From Bradyrhizobium liaoningense (GTDB lineage Bacteria > Pseudomonadota > Alphaproteobacteria > Rhizobiales > Xanthobacteraceae), in the NCBI RefSeq assembly GCF_018130825.1, contig NZ_JAFCJS010000008.1, forward strand, positions 1 through 64,000: a stretch of 64,000 nt of DNA, in the 5' to 3' direction. Below, piece by piece: positions 54,401 through 62,628 of the stretch (position 1 is its first letter; every line of letters begins with the position of its first letter). Under the pieces are notes generated by a model, which searched no databases, was not told the origin of the DNA, and saw only the letters and a list, made by a program, of their open reading frames with translations. Made by a program: the position numbers and the translations under genes.

Positions 54401-54627
54401 GCGGCGTGCTGCCGATGGCGATCGCGCATGGTGCCGGCGGCGCCAGCCAGCAGGCGCTCGGCAGCGTCGTGATGGGTGGCATGATCGCCGTGGTGATCCT
54501 GGCGCTCCTGATGGTGCCGGTGTTCTTCGTCTCCGTGCAGCGCGTGCTGGCCGGGGATCGGGAGACGGAGGTTGTGAGGGAAGGCGAGGCCTATGGGCCA
54601 CCGGCGCCGGCAAGAGCCGGCCACTGA
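51466..54627 (+). CDS. RND multidrug efflux pump, HAE1 family (AcrB/MexB-like)
   Basis: A 1053-residue inner-membrane trimeric proton antiporter. It begins MASFFIDRPIFAWVVALFICLIGAISV. The proton-relay aspartates are in TM4 (GILVDDAIVVVENVER), with the partner lysine in GLAAKDAILIIEFAKDL. The docking and porter domains are full length. It exports hydrophobic compounds together with the adaptor upstream. No outer-membrane channel gene (TolC/OprM) and no adjacent TetR regulator are seen in the operon, so a channel encoded elsewhere must be shared. Confidence 0.95.
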   Translation: MASFFIDRPIFAWVVALFICLIGAISVPLLPIAQYPIIAPPSISISTSYPGASPENLYNSVTRLIEEELNGASGILNFESTSDSLGQVEIIANFVPGTDTSAASVEVQNRIKRVEARLPRAVIQQGILIEEASSAVLQIITLNSTDGSLDEVGLGDFMIRNVLGEVRRIPGVGRATLYSTERSLRVWVDPAKLVGYGLTADDVNKAIAAQNAQVASGSIGAEPSTSSQRTSALVLVKGQLSSPDEFGAIILRANADGSTVRLRDVARIEVGGLSYQFNTRLDGKPTAGLSVLMSPTGNALATASAVEAKMMELSRFFPANISYEIPYNITPVVEASIKKVLTTLLEAVVLVFVVMFLFLQNIRYTIIPTIVVPVALLGACSTLLLAGYSINMLSMFGMVLAVGILVDDAIVVVENVERIMSEEGLPPKEATRKAMSQISSAIIGITLVLMAVFVPMAFFPGSVGIIYRQFSVTMVAAIGFSAFLALSLTPALCATLLKPVTAGHGHAKRGVFGWFNRMLEGSKETYSRTVGFSLKRTGRLMLVYVALLVGLSWTFVNLPGGFLPIDDQGFITTDVQTPSDSSYGRTEAVIEKVEKYLAQRPGVDNVTFLTGFSFSGQGMNTAQAFITLKDWSERGPKDSAAAIVNDINRDLGSSIRDAKISALQPPPIDNLGNSSGFSFRLQDRGQKGYPALMRAADQLIAEANASPVLQKVYIEGLPEAGVVNLVIDREKAGAFGVTFEDINNTISTNLGSNYINDFPNRGRMQRVVVQADARDRMRTEDILNYNVKNSRGQLVPFSSFATVEWARGPTQIAGFNYYPAVRISGEARPGFTSGDAIAEMERLAGRLPRGFGYEWTGQSLQEKLSGSQAPFLLALSVFVVFLCLAALYESWTIPLAVLLTVPLGIVGAVAAAMLRGLPNDVYFTVGLITIIGLAAKDAILIIEFAKDLRKEGKPLVEATIEACRLRFRPILMTGLAFICGVLPMAIAHGAGGASQQALGSVVMGGMIAVVILALLMVPVFFVSVQRVLAGDRETEVVREGEAYGPPAPARAGH

Positions 54628-54661
54628 ACAGCGGATCGGCCAGCTTGCTTTCTCGGGGGCC

Positions 54662-54722
54662 TCAATCCAGACTGCACCTCTGGATTGAATGAGCATGCAT
54701 TCGCACCGCAGTGCGAATGCAT
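54662..54722. repeat. Two adjacent perfect hairpins
   Basis: The first is TCAATCCAGA / TCTGGATTGA with a 7-base loop (54662-54688). The second is ATGCATTCGCAC / GTGCGAATGCAT with a CGCA loop (54695-54722). Neither has a T run. They lie between the efflux pump stop and the AAA ATPase start. They may end the pump transcript, control the ATPase or mark an insertion junction. Confidence 0.6.
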
Positions 54723-54749
54723 AGCCAACCCGCCGATTGAGAGCGTGTG

Positions 54750-55877
54750 ATGCGTCCGACCGACGTTGCGATCTCCAACTATCGCTCCATTCGACAGCTC
54801 TCGATACCCATTCACCCCTTGTCCGTGTTCGTGGGTGAGAATGGTGTCGGCAAATCCAATCTCTACAAGTCCTTGTCGCTGTTGCGCGACGCGGCGGCAG
54901 GTCGAATAACGCGCACGATCGCCGAGGAAGGCGGATTGAATTCCGTCTGCTGGTCCGGCCTTCGCAAGAAGGGCGAAGATGGGCGACTGCGTTTGTCGGC
55001 CAGATTCGATCGTCTCAGATATTCCATTGAGCTCGGATTTCCCGGCCCGGTTGAGGCGGCATTTTCCGGCGAGCCGATGATCAAGGCTGAAAGTATCGAG
55101 GCGACGCAAGGCAAGCGAACGGTTCGACTCATGGAGCGGAAAAATTCGCTCGTCAGCGTCCGCGGCGAGAGCGGTGCCTGGAATAGCCACAAGGATGCGG
55201 TGCTGCCGTCAGAGACGGCGCTTGCGGGTTTTCCCGACGGCAAGGAATGCCCTGAAATCGACCTGATCAGAAACGCGATGCTGGGCTGGCGGTTCTATCA
55301 TGACTTTCGCACCGACCCGGCGTCGCCGATACGAAAGCCGTGTCTGGCGATCACGACGCCCTCGCTCAGTGCCGATGGAAGCGATCTGGCTGCCGCTCTT
55401 GCGACCCTCTATTCCATTCGGGAGGACGCCACCGACCTGCAGGACGCGATCCAGGATGCATTCCCGGGCGCCGAGCTCCGCGCATGGGCAGAAAACGGCT
55501 TATGTGAATTTGATTTGCAGCTGGCAGATATGCCGCGGCCGTTCAAGGCCTACGAATTGTCCGATGGGACGCTGAAATACATCTGCCTGCTCGCAGTGTT
55601 CATGGGCTATCGGCTGCCGCCCTTCATTGCGCTCAACGAACCGGAGAGCAGCCTGCATCCGTCGCTGCTGGCGCCGTTGGCGCGGCTGATCGCCAGGGCA
55701 TCACGCCGTGCGGACATCTGGATTGTCACGCATTCGGAACAACTGATGGAGGCATTGCGAAGCGAGAGTTCGGTCCCGCTTCGCCGGGTGATCAAGCAGA
55801 AAGGCGCCACGACCATCGAGGGCCTGACCATTGGCGGTGAATATCGCGACGAGGAATCCGACGATGACGACGCTTAG
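54750..55877 (+). CDS. AAA family ATPase, RecF/AAA_21-like
   Basis: 375 residues. Walker A is VGENGVGKSNLYKSL (about 28-42), signature-like ELSDGTLKYICLLAVF, Walker B-like FIALNEPESSLHPSLL (Asn where Asp is usual, as I recall for this COG4637-type group) and the switch VTHSEQL. A helical middle region of about 180 residues is family specific, and the tail is very acidic (EESDDDDA). No TOPRIM nuclease is fused. Related proteins act in DNA repair or defence, mostly untested. Start ATG is chosen over a GTG one codon earlier. Base composition looks slightly less GC-biased than its neighbours. Confidence 0.82.
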   Translation: MRPTDVAISNYRSIRQLSIPIHPLSVFVGENGVGKSNLYKSLSLLRDAAAGRITRTIAEEGGLNSVCWSGLRKKGEDGRLRLSARFDRLRYSIELGFPGPVEAAFSGEPMIKAESIEATQGKRTVRLMERKNSLVSVRGESGAWNSHKDAVLPSETALAGFPDGKECPEIDLIRNAMLGWRFYHDFRTDPASPIRKPCLAITTPSLSADGSDLAAALATLYSIREDATDLQDAIQDAFPGAELRAWAENGLCEFDLQLADMPRPFKAYELSDGTLKYICLLAVFMGYRLPPFIALNEPESSLHPSLLAPLARLIARASRRADIWIVTHSEQLMEALRSESSVPLRRVIKQKGATTIEGLTIGGEYRDEESDDDDA

Positions 55878-55937
55878 TGGTTGCAGATCGAGCCGCCGCG
55901 CTGCCGACCCAACGGTTTCGGAAGGAGCAAGTGATCC

Positions 55938-56198
55938 ATGAGAAGCGTGGCTGCCATTGCGATCGCTTACATACTTACGGGCGCTCTCTACGTTTGGTGT
56001 GATTTCCGAAAGCCGATCGATGAGCAACCCAGCTATGTCAAGTGGGGCGGCATAGGGGTCACACTGTTTATCGTTCTCTACTGGCTCCCCGGAACGCTGT
56101 CTGCGGCCTGTCGGGGCGGCGTCTTGCGAGACTTAGCCGTTCCATGGGTAATCTTTGCTGCCCTCACCGTCGCGGGGCTTTACTTCTCAAATATATAG
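55938..56198 (+). CDS. Small three-helix membrane protein
   Basis: 86 residues with hydrophobic segments near 2-20, 36-52 and 64-84 joined by short loops. GGAAGGAG lies about 11 bases upstream. It follows the AAA ATPase by 60 bases in the same direction and could be its membrane partner, but the gap is larger than in the other operons here. No family recognised. Confidence 0.62.
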   Translation: MRSVAAIAIAYILTGALYVWCDFRKPIDEQPSYVKWGGIGVTLFIVLYWLPGTLSAACRGGVLRDLAVPWVIFAALTVAGLYFSNI

Positions 56199-56293
56199 CT
56201 CGCCGCAGGCGGAGCATCCAGTACGCCACGGCCGTTCCGTATCCAACTGACATCTCTGAAATACTGGATCATCCGCCTTCGCGGATGATCACA
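56199..56293. repeat. Family D inverted repeat, diverged
   Basis: GGAGCATCCAGTACGCC on the left and ATACTGGATCATCCGCCTTCGCGGATGATCAC on the right pair imperfectly. The GCATCCAGTACGCC core is shared with 27200-27303. Lies between the small membrane protein and inositol monophosphatase genes. Confidence 0.55.
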
Positions 56294-56314
56294 GCGTGAG
56301 GCTTGGCTCTTACC

Positions 56315-57106
56315 TTACGCAGGCTTCCGCAAAATCTTCACCAATTCCCCGTGCACGAACTCATTCCCGCACACCACATGCCCTGTCACCAGCGGGTCGC
56401 CCGGGGTCGCGATATCGCTCACGGTGCCGCCGGCTTCGCGCACCATCAGCATGCCGGCGGCGATGTCCCAGGACTGCAGATTGCGCTCCCAGTAGCCGTC
56501 GAGGCGGCCGGCGGCGACGAAGGCGAGATCGAGGGAGGCGGCGCCGAAGCGGCGCAGGCCCGCGACGCGGTCCTGGATCGCGGTCATCTCGCGGCGGAAT
56601 TCCTCGTGGTCGCCGCGGCCGATATGGGGCAGGCCGCAGGCCACCACGCATTCGTTGAGCTGGCGGCGGCCGGCGACGCGCAGGCGCTGGTCGTTGAGGA
56701 ATGCGCCCTTGCCGCGCTCTGAGATGTAGAGCTCGTCATTGGCGGGGTTGTAGATCACGCCCGCGATCACCGTGCCCTCGCGGGCGAGGCCGATCGAGAT
56801 CGCGAATTGCGGGATGCCGTGCAGGAAGTTGGTGGTGCCGTCCAGGGGATCGACGATCCAGGTGTGGCTCTTGTCGGTGCCCTCGCGGGTGCCACCTTCC
56901 TCGCCGATGAAGCCGTAGCCGGGACGGGCCTTGGCGAGGTCCTGGTACAGGATCTCCTCGGCGCGCTTGTCGGCGAGCGAGACGAAATTGGCCGGCCCCT
57001 TGAGCGAGACCTGGAGATGCTCGATCTCGCCGAGATCGCGCTTGAGGCTGCGGCCGGCGCGGCGCGCCGCCTTGACCATGACGTTGATAGTGGCGGAATA
57101 CAGCAT
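56315..57106 (-). CDS. Inositol monophosphatase family phosphatase
   Basis: A 263-residue Mg-dependent phosphatase. Metal-site residues are E69/E70 (GEEGG) and D86, D89 and T91 in WIVDPLDGTTNF, plus WDIAAGMLMVREAGG near 217. The SuhB-like subgroup is likely (MLYSATINVMVKAARRAGRSLKRD). It hydrolyses inositol-1-phosphate or related sugar phosphates. Last gene of the minus-strand run; it starts 85 bases after the Sel1 protein stop. Confidence 0.93.
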   Translation of the reverse strand: MLYSATINVMVKAARRAGRSLKRDLGEIEHLQVSLKGPANFVSLADKRAEEILYQDLAKARPGYGFIGEEGGTREGTDKSHTWIVDPLDGTTNFLHGIPQFAISIGLAREGTVIAGVIYNPANDELYISERGKGAFLNDQRLRVAGRRQLNECVVACGLPHIGRGDHEEFRREMTAIQDRVAGLRRFGAASLDLAFVAAGRLDGYWERNLQSWDIAAGMLMVREAGGTVSDIATPGDPLVTGHVVCGNEFVHGELVKILRKPA

Positions 57107-57191
57107 GTGCTCTGGGTCTTGATCGGGGGAAATGGCGCGAAATCGCGCCTGTTTGAGGGACTGGGTGCCCCGTGAGGGGCCCCGCGTCAAG

Positions 57192-58274
57192 TCATTTGGT
57201 CCCGAGCCATTTCTTGGCGGCGGCCTCCGCCTTGGCCCGGTCGTCGGCCGGCAGATCGGACAATTGCTTGTCGAGCTCCGGGTCGCCCTTGCCGCCGGTC
57301 TTGGCCACCAGATGCCACTTGAAGCCCTCGATCTTGTCCGCGGACGCGCCCATGCCGTTGGTCAGCACCCAGGCGAGGCGGTTCTGCGCGATGGCGCTGC
57401 CCTGGCGCGACGCCTTGCGGAGCAACGCGACAGCCGCCGGCTGGTTCTTCGGCGTGCCGGTGCCGTTGAACATGGCGATGGCGTATTCGACCTCGGCATC
57501 GACATTGTCGGCGAGCGAGGCGGCCTGGAGCAGGCGTACCGCGCGCTCGGGGTCCTTCGGCACGCCGGTGCCTTCCTTGTAGAAGGTCGCAAGCGCGTAT
57601 TGCGCCTCGGGCAGGCCGGCGTCGGCAGCCTGGCGCAACAGCTCGGCGGAACGCTTGACGTCCTGGGGCAGGGTCTGGCCGTCGAGATAGAGCAAAGCGA
57701 GGTTATAGGCCGCCTTGGGCTCGCCGAGCTTGGCGGCGGAGGCCATCAGCTTGACTGCCTCGCCCTTGTCGACCGAGCCGCCGCGGCCGGAGATGCGAAG
57801 CATGGCGAGCGCGAACATCGCCTCGCGGTCGCCGGCGTCGGAGGCGCGCTTGTACCATTCCAGCGCCTTGGCGTAGTCGCGGCGGATGCCCATGGCGTTG
57901 GAATAGAGCTCGCCCAGCATGGTCATCGCCTTGGGATCGCCGGCTGCGGCGCGGGCGGTGGCGAGCTCGAACGCCGTCTTGTACTGGCCGCGCTGGTAGG
58001 CGCCGAACACCAGATCGACACCGGGCGTGTCGGTCGGCGGCGCCGGGATCACGGTCGCGGGCAGCTGAGGTTTTGGAGATGCGGCCGGCTTGGGCGAGGC
58101 CGAAGGCTTTGGCGCCGGCGCGGCTTCTTTCTTCTTGGCGGGCGGAGGCGCCTTGGGCTTCTGCTTCTCGGCCGGGGGACTTGGCGTGGTGGCCGGCGGC
58201 GTGATCTGGAGCTGTGCGGCCGCGGGCGCCGTGAGCAGCAGCGTGGCCAGAATGGTGATGCGCGGGAGCTTCAT
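57192..58274 (-). CDS. Secreted Sel1/TPR repeat protein
   Basis: 360 residues. A signal peptide (1-20, ends PAAAQ) is followed by a proline-, lysine- and alanine-rich linker (about 25-80) and then six to seven Sel1-like repeats (about 90-330) of AMTMLGELYSNAMGIRRDYAKALEWYKRAS type. Sel1 proteins are protein-interaction scaffolds. Here it is probably periplasmic. The upstream thiE-like gene ends 8 bases before its ATG, so they are co-transcribed. Confidence 0.9.
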   Translation of the reverse strand: MKLPRITILATLLLTAPAAAQLQITPPATTPSPPAEKQKPKAPPPAKKKEAAPAPKPSASPKPAASPKPQLPATVIPAPPTDTPGVDLVFGAYQRGQYKTAFELATARAAAGDPKAMTMLGELYSNAMGIRRDYAKALEWYKRASDAGDREAMFALAMLRISGRGGSVDKGEAVKLMASAAKLGEPKAAYNLALLYLDGQTLPQDVKRSAELLRQAADAGLPEAQYALATFYKEGTGVPKDPERAVRLLQAASLADNVDAEVEYAIAMFNGTGTPKNQPAAVALLRKASRQGSAIAQNRLAWVLTNGMGASADKIEGFKWHLVAKTGGKGDPELDKQLSDLPADDRAKAEAAAKKWLGTK

Positions 58275-58282
58275 GTCGGGCG

Positions 58283-58972
58283 CTAGCCGTGCTCCTGACC
58301 GGCGGTATCCTGGCCGTCAAGCGCCGCCGCATGGGCCTTCTTGATCGCAGCATCGATCTCGATCAGCGCAGTCTTGGGACCGCGCGGATCGGCCCAGATG
58401 AACTCGCCGACCAGCACGAAATCGGCGCCGCTGGCGGCGAAGTCGTAGGCCTCTTGCAGCGACGTCGCATAGCCGACGCAGGGCGGCTCGAACAGCTCGG
58501 CCCACCAGTCCAGCCGCTCGGCGATCGCCTGCGACGATGGCCGCTGGCCCTTCGCGTCGGGCTCGCCGAACAGCAAATAGTCGGCACCGATCTCGCCCGC
58601 ATCCATGGAATGGTGCCGCGTCGTCAGCCCGCCGACGCCGGCGATGCGATCGGGCTTGAGCGATGGCAGCGCCTCCTTCAGCGCGGCGATGCCGGGCAGG
58701 TGTGCGCCGTCGGCGCCGCCACGTGCGACGAGCTCGGGATGGCCGTCGACGAGCAGCGCGGCGCCCGCTTTCTGCACCGGCGGCGCCAGCGTCTTGATGC
58801 GCGTGATCATGCCGCGCTGGTCGGTTTCCTTCAGCCGCAGCAGCACGGCCGCAACGTCGGCGGCGGCGAGCAGGCCCGGCAATTCAGCGACGAGCGCAGC
58901 GGGATCATCGACGACGGGCGTCGCAAGATAGAGGCGCGGCGCCGGGCGCGGCGGAGGCGGTTTGTTCGACAA
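58283..58972 (-). CDS. Thiamine phosphate synthase-like protein
   Basis: A 229-residue TIM-barrel protein of the ThiE/TenI family: RLYLATPVVDD, GADGAHLPG (ThiE usually has GxDGVHLGQ), GVGGLTTRHHSMDAGEIGADYLLFGEP and a C-terminal ADFVLVGEFIW. The pyrophosphate-contacting residues differ from ThiE, so thiamine synthesis is uncertain and a TenI-like or other role is possible. Three bases after the class I aldolase stop, in a coupled operon. No TPP riboswitch or other thi genes nearby. Confidence 0.82.
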   Translation of the reverse strand: MSNKPPPPRPAPRLYLATPVVDDPAALVAELPGLLAAADVAAVLLRLKETDQRGMITRIKTLAPPVQKAGAALLVDGHPELVARGGADGAHLPGIAALKEALPSLKPDRIAGVGGLTTRHHSMDAGEIGADYLLFGEPDAKGQRPSSQAIAERLDWWAELFEPPCVGYATSLQEAYDFAASGADFVLVGEFIWADPRGPKTALIEIDAAIKKAHAAALDGQDTAGQEHG

Positions 58973-58975
58973 GAT

Positions 58976-60001
58976 CTAGGCTGCCTTCTTTTCCAGGCTG
59001 CTTTGCCATTCGCCCTTGGAGGCGAGGCCGTTCATGCGGGCGCGATGGCTGAAGGCGCGCTGGCCGGCCGCGACATTCTCGGCCTTGCCCGACCAGGCCT
59101 TCTGCGGCGCGGCCTGCAGCGCGCGGCCGTAGGAGAAGGTCAGGCCCCAGGGTAGCGGACCGAGCTTGTGCATGGCGTTGAGATGCGCGGTTGCCTCCTC
59201 GTCCGACTGGCCGCCGGAAAGGAAGGCGATGCCGGGGACTGCCGCCGGCACGCAGGCCTTCAGCAGCCGGATCGTCTTCTCCGCGACCTCCTCGACCGGG
59301 GCCTGCTTCGGTGATTTCTTGCCTGAGATCGCCATGTTCGGTTTCAGCACCATGCCTTCGAGCGCGACGCGCTGCACGCGCAATTCCTGGAACGTCTTGT
59401 TGAGCACGCGCTGGGTGACGTCATAGCAGCGATCGATATCGTGGTCGCCGTCCATCAGCACCTCAGGCTCGACGATCGGCACGATCTGTGCGGCCTGGCA
59501 TAGCGCGGCATAGCGGGCCAGCGCATGGGCGTTGACGCTGATCGCCGTCATCGAGGGGATGCCGTTGCCGATGTCGATCACCGCGCGCCATTTGGCGAAG
59601 CGCGCGCCGCGCTCGTAATATTTCTTCAGCCGCTCGGCGAGCTTGTCGAGCCCGACGGTGACCAGCTCGCCGGGGCACATCGGTAAGCCTTGCGTGCCCT
59701 CGTCGACCTTGATGCCGGGAATGGCGCCGCTCTGCTCGATGAGCTTCACCAGCGGCGTGCCGTCCGCGGCCGTCTGCCAGATGGTCTCGTCATAGAGGAT
59801 CACGCCGGAAATATACTGGCTCATGGCTTCGTTCGAGCGGAACAGCATCTCGCGATAGTCGCGGCGGTTGCCTTCCGTCGATTCCACGCCGATCGCGTCA
59901 AAGCGCTTCTTGATGGTGCCGGAGGATTCGTCGGCGGCAAGGATGCCCTTGCCTGGCGCGACCATGGCGGCCGCGATCCTGTTGAGCTCAGTCAGATTCA
60001 T
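58976..60001 (-). CDS. Fructose-bisphosphate aldolase, class I
   Basis: A 341-residue metal-independent aldolase. The Schiff-base lysine is in EGMVLKPNM, and other family segments are GKGILAADESSGTIKKRF and GIAFLSGGQSDEEATAHLNAM. It cleaves or forms fructose-1,6-bisphosphate. GGGAGGACC precedes the ATG of MNLTELN; the 20 upstream residues are not family-like. It sits next to a class II aldolase gene (60300-61367) across a 298-base repeat-bearing gap. Confidence 0.95.
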   Translation of the reverse strand: MNLTELNRIAAAMVAPGKGILAADESSGTIKKRFDAIGVESTEGNRRDYREMLFRSNEAMSQYISGVILYDETIWQTAADGTPLVKLIEQSGAIPGIKVDEGTQGLPMCPGELVTVGLDKLAERLKKYYERGARFAKWRAVIDIGNGIPSMTAISVNAHALARYAALCQAAQIVPIVEPEVLMDGDHDIDRCYDVTQRVLNKTFQELRVQRVALEGMVLKPNMAISGKKSPKQAPVEEVAEKTIRLLKACVPAAVPGIAFLSGGQSDEEATAHLNAMHKLGPLPWGLTFSYGRALQAAPQKAWSGKAENVAAGQRAFSHRARMNGLASKGEWQSSLEKKAA

Positions 60002-60111
60002 CGAGAGGTCCTCCCAAAACGATTCTGCCCTTGCCTGTGAAAATAGACCGTTCTCGGGCAAATTCCGAGTTAACGTTCGTCGCAGGGTAAGGGGGGAGGC
60101 TGGGTTCTTCG

Positions 60112-60253
60112 CCTCTCCCCGCTTGCGGGGAGAGGCCGGATTTTGCGCGTAGCGTAAAATCCGGGTGAGGGGGACTCTCCGCGAGTCCGTCTGCTACCGC
60201 CCCCGGGGAGACTCCCCCTCACCCTGACCCTCTCCCCGCAAGCGGGGCGAGGG
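60112..60253. repeat. Family E inverted repeat
   Basis: The outer arms GCCTCTCCCCGCTTGCGGGGAGAGGC and CCTCTCCCCGCAAGCGGGGCGAGG and the inner GGTGAGGGGGA / TCCCCCTCACC pairs form a nested palindrome. It fills the gap between the two aldolase genes, so the class I gene probably has its own promoter downstream of it. Confidence 0.75.
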
Positions 60254-60299
60254 GAAAGGATCGGCCGTGCCAGATAGGCTCAAAGCCACCACGCGATCG

Positions 60300-61367
60300 C
60301 TACGCGACGCGGGGGTCCAGCTCGCCCTTGGCGTAGCGCTTGGCCATCTCGGCGGTGGTCAGCACCTTCTTGATCTTGGAGGCCTGGCCTGCGGTGTTGA
60401 ACTCCTGCAGGCGCTGCTTGCACAGCTTGGTCATCGCTTCCATCGCCGGCTTCAGGTACTTGCGCGGATCGAACTCTTCCGGATTGTCCTTCAGCACCTT
60501 GCGGATCTGGCCGGTCATCGCCATGCGGTTGTCGGTGTCGATGTTGATCTTACGCACGCCGTGCTTGATGCCGCGCTGGATCTCGGCCACTGGCACGCCC
60601 CAGGTCGGCTTCATCTTGCCGCCATAGGCGTTGATGATGTCCTGCAGGTCCTGCGGCACCGAGGAGGAGCCGTGCATGACGAGATGCGTGTTCGGCAGCT
60701 TGCGGTGGATCTCCTCGATCACGTTCATGGCGAGGATGTCGCCGTCGGGCTTGCGGGTGAACTTGTAGGCACCGTGAGAAGTGCCCATGGCGATCGCGAG
60801 CGCGTCGACCTTGGTCTCCTGCACGAACTTCACGGCTTCGTCCGGATTGGTCAGCAGCTGGTCGTGGCTGAGCTTGCCTTCGGCGCCGTGGCCGTCTTCC
60901 TTGTCGCCCATGCCGGTCTCGAGCGAGCCGAGCACGCCGAGCTCACCCTCGACAGAGATGCCGCCGAGATGGGCCATGTCGGTCACGGTCTTGGTGACGC
61001 CGACATTGTAGCCCCAGTCGCCCGGCGTCTTGCCGTCGGCCTTGAGCGAGCCGTCCATCATGACGGAGGTGAAGCCGGCCTGGATCGCGGTCATGCAGGT
61101 CGCGGCCTCGTTGCCGTGGTCGAGATGCACGCAGACCGGAATGTGCGGATAGATCTCGGTGACCGCGTCCATCATGTGCTTGAGCATGATGTCGTTGGCG
61201 TAGGAGCGCGCGCCGCGCGAGGCCTGGATGATGACGGGGGCGTCGACCTGGTTGGCCGCGTCCATGATCGCCAGCGCCTGCTCCATGTTGTTGATGTTGA
61301 AGGCCGGTACGCCGTAATCGTTCTCCGCCGCATGGTCGAGCAATTGACGCAACGTGATCCGAGCCAT
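60300..61367 (-). CDS. Fructose-bisphosphate aldolase, class II, Calvin-cycle type
   Basis: A 355-residue zinc-dependent aldolase. The zinc and catalytic motifs are VCVHLDHGNE, ISVEGELGVLGSLE, HGSSSVP and KINIDTDNRMAM. Sequence and length match the cbbA-like subgroup. Acts on fructose- and probably sedoheptulose-bisphosphate. GGAG lies about 10 bases before the ATG of MARITLRQ. Downstream of pgk by 52 bases, same strand. Confidence 0.95.
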   Translation of the reverse strand: MARITLRQLLDHAAENDYGVPAFNINNMEQALAIMDAANQVDAPVIIQASRGARSYANDIMLKHMMDAVTEIYPHIPVCVHLDHGNEAATCMTAIQAGFTSVMMDGSLKADGKTPGDWGYNVGVTKTVTDMAHLGGISVEGELGVLGSLETGMGDKEDGHGAEGKLSHDQLLTNPDEAVKFVQETKVDALAIAMGTSHGAYKFTRKPDGDILAMNVIEEIHRKLPNTHLVMHGSSSVPQDLQDIINAYGGKMKPTWGVPVAEIQRGIKHGVRKINIDTDNRMAMTGQIRKVLKDNPEEFDPRKYLKPAMEAMTKLCKQRLQEFNTAGQASKIKKVLTTAEMAKRYAKGELDPRVA

Positions 61368-61419
61368 GTGTGTTTTTCTCCGTTTGGGCCTACAGGGCCG
61401 CTTGTTTCTTGCCGACGAA

Positions 61420-62616
61420 TTACTTGGTGCGCAGGACTTCGACGCCGGGCAGGGGCTTGCCTTCCATCCATTCAAGAAATGCGCCACCGGCGGTCGAGAC
61501 ATAGGTGAAGTCACCGGCCACATGGGCCTGGTTGAGGGCTGCAACCGTGTCGCCGCCGCCCGCGATCGAGATCAGCTTCTTGGCCTTCGTGCGTTCGGCG
61601 GCATGCTTGGCGGCCGCCATGGTGCCGCGGTCGAACGGCTGCAGCTCGAAGGCTCCCAGCGGGCCGTTCCAGACCAGGGTTGCCGCGTCGTCGATCGCGG
61701 CCTGGACGCGCACGACCGATTGCGGGCCGACGTCGAGGATCATGCCATCGGCCGGGATCGCATCGAGGCCATAGGCGTGCGAGGGCGCGTTCGCCGCGAA
61801 ATGATAGGCGACGGTGGCGTCCACCGGCAGGATGATCGCGCAGTTGGCGGCTTCCGCCTTCTCCATGATGCGCAGCGCGGTCGGCGCGAGGTCCTTCTCG
61901 GCCAGCGACTTGCCGACCGCGACGCCCTGGGCGTGCAGGAAGGTGTTGGCCATGCCGCCGCCGATCACCAGCGCGTCGACCTTGGTGACGAGGTTTTCGA
62001 GCAGGTCGATCTTGGTCGAGACCTTTGCGCCGCCGATGATGGCGATGACCGGCTTGGTCGGCGAGCCCAGCGCCTTCTCCAGCGCATCGAGCTCGGCCTG
62101 CATGGTGCGGCCGGCATAGGCCGGCAGCTTGTGGCCGAGGCCTTCGGTCGAGGCGTGGGCGCGGTGCGCGGCCGAGAACGCGTCGCTGACCCAGATGTCG
62201 CCGAGTTTTGCCAGTTCCGCGACGAAGGCGGGATCGTTCTTCTCTTCCTCTTTGTGGAAGCGGGTGTTTTCGAGACAGAGAATGTCGCCGTCGTTGAGGG
62301 CCGCCACGGCGGTGGCCGCAGGCTCGCCGATGCAGTCATCGGCAAACGCGACAGGCTTCTTCACGACCTTTGACAGCGCTTCAGCAACGGGCTTCAGCGA
62401 GTCCTTGGCATCGCGCCCCTTCGGCCGGCCGAAATGCGCGAGCAGGATGACCTTGCCGCCCTTGTCCGAGATTTCGGTGATGGTCGGCGCGACGCGCTCG
62501 AGCCGGGTTGCGTCGGTGACGCGCCCGTTGTCCATGGGCACGTTGAGGTCGACGCGCAACAGCACGCGCTTGCTCTTCACGTCGACGTCGTCGAGGGTGC
62601 GAAATTTGTTCGCCAT
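61420..62616 (-). CDS. pgk: Phosphoglycerate kinase
   Basis: A 398-residue two-domain enzyme converting 1,3-bisphosphoglycerate and ADP to 3-phosphoglycerate and ATP. Signature RVLLRVDLNVPM near residue 18, nucleotide-site GGAKVSTKIDLLENL, and the C-terminal GGGDTVAALNQA. Length is normal. The gene starts within 15 bases of a family C repeat that separates it from gap, so it may be expressed separately or by read-through. Confidence 0.97.
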   Translation of the reverse strand: MANKFRTLDDVDVKSKRVLLRVDLNVPMDNGRVTDATRLERVAPTITEISDKGGKVILLAHFGRPKGRDAKDSLKPVAEALSKVVKKPVAFADDCIGEPAATAVAALNDGDILCLENTRFHKEEEKNDPAFVAELAKLGDIWVSDAFSAAHRAHASTEGLGHKLPAYAGRTMQAELDALEKALGSPTKPVIAIIGGAKVSTKIDLLENLVTKVDALVIGGGMANTFLHAQGVAVGKSLAEKDLAPTALRIMEKAEAANCAIILPVDATVAYHFAANAPSHAYGLDAIPADGMILDVGPQSVVRVQAAIDDAATLVWNGPLGAFELQPFDRGTMAAAKHAAERTKAKKLISIAGGGDTVAALNQAHVAGDFTYVSTAGGAFLEWMEGKPLPGVEVLRTK

Positions 62617-62628
62617 GGGACACTCTCT

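Noticed and set aside
54662..54722. Standard rho-independent terminator for the efflux pump operon
   Set aside because: The stems are perfect but no T run follows on either strand, so I list them as hairpins of unknown role.
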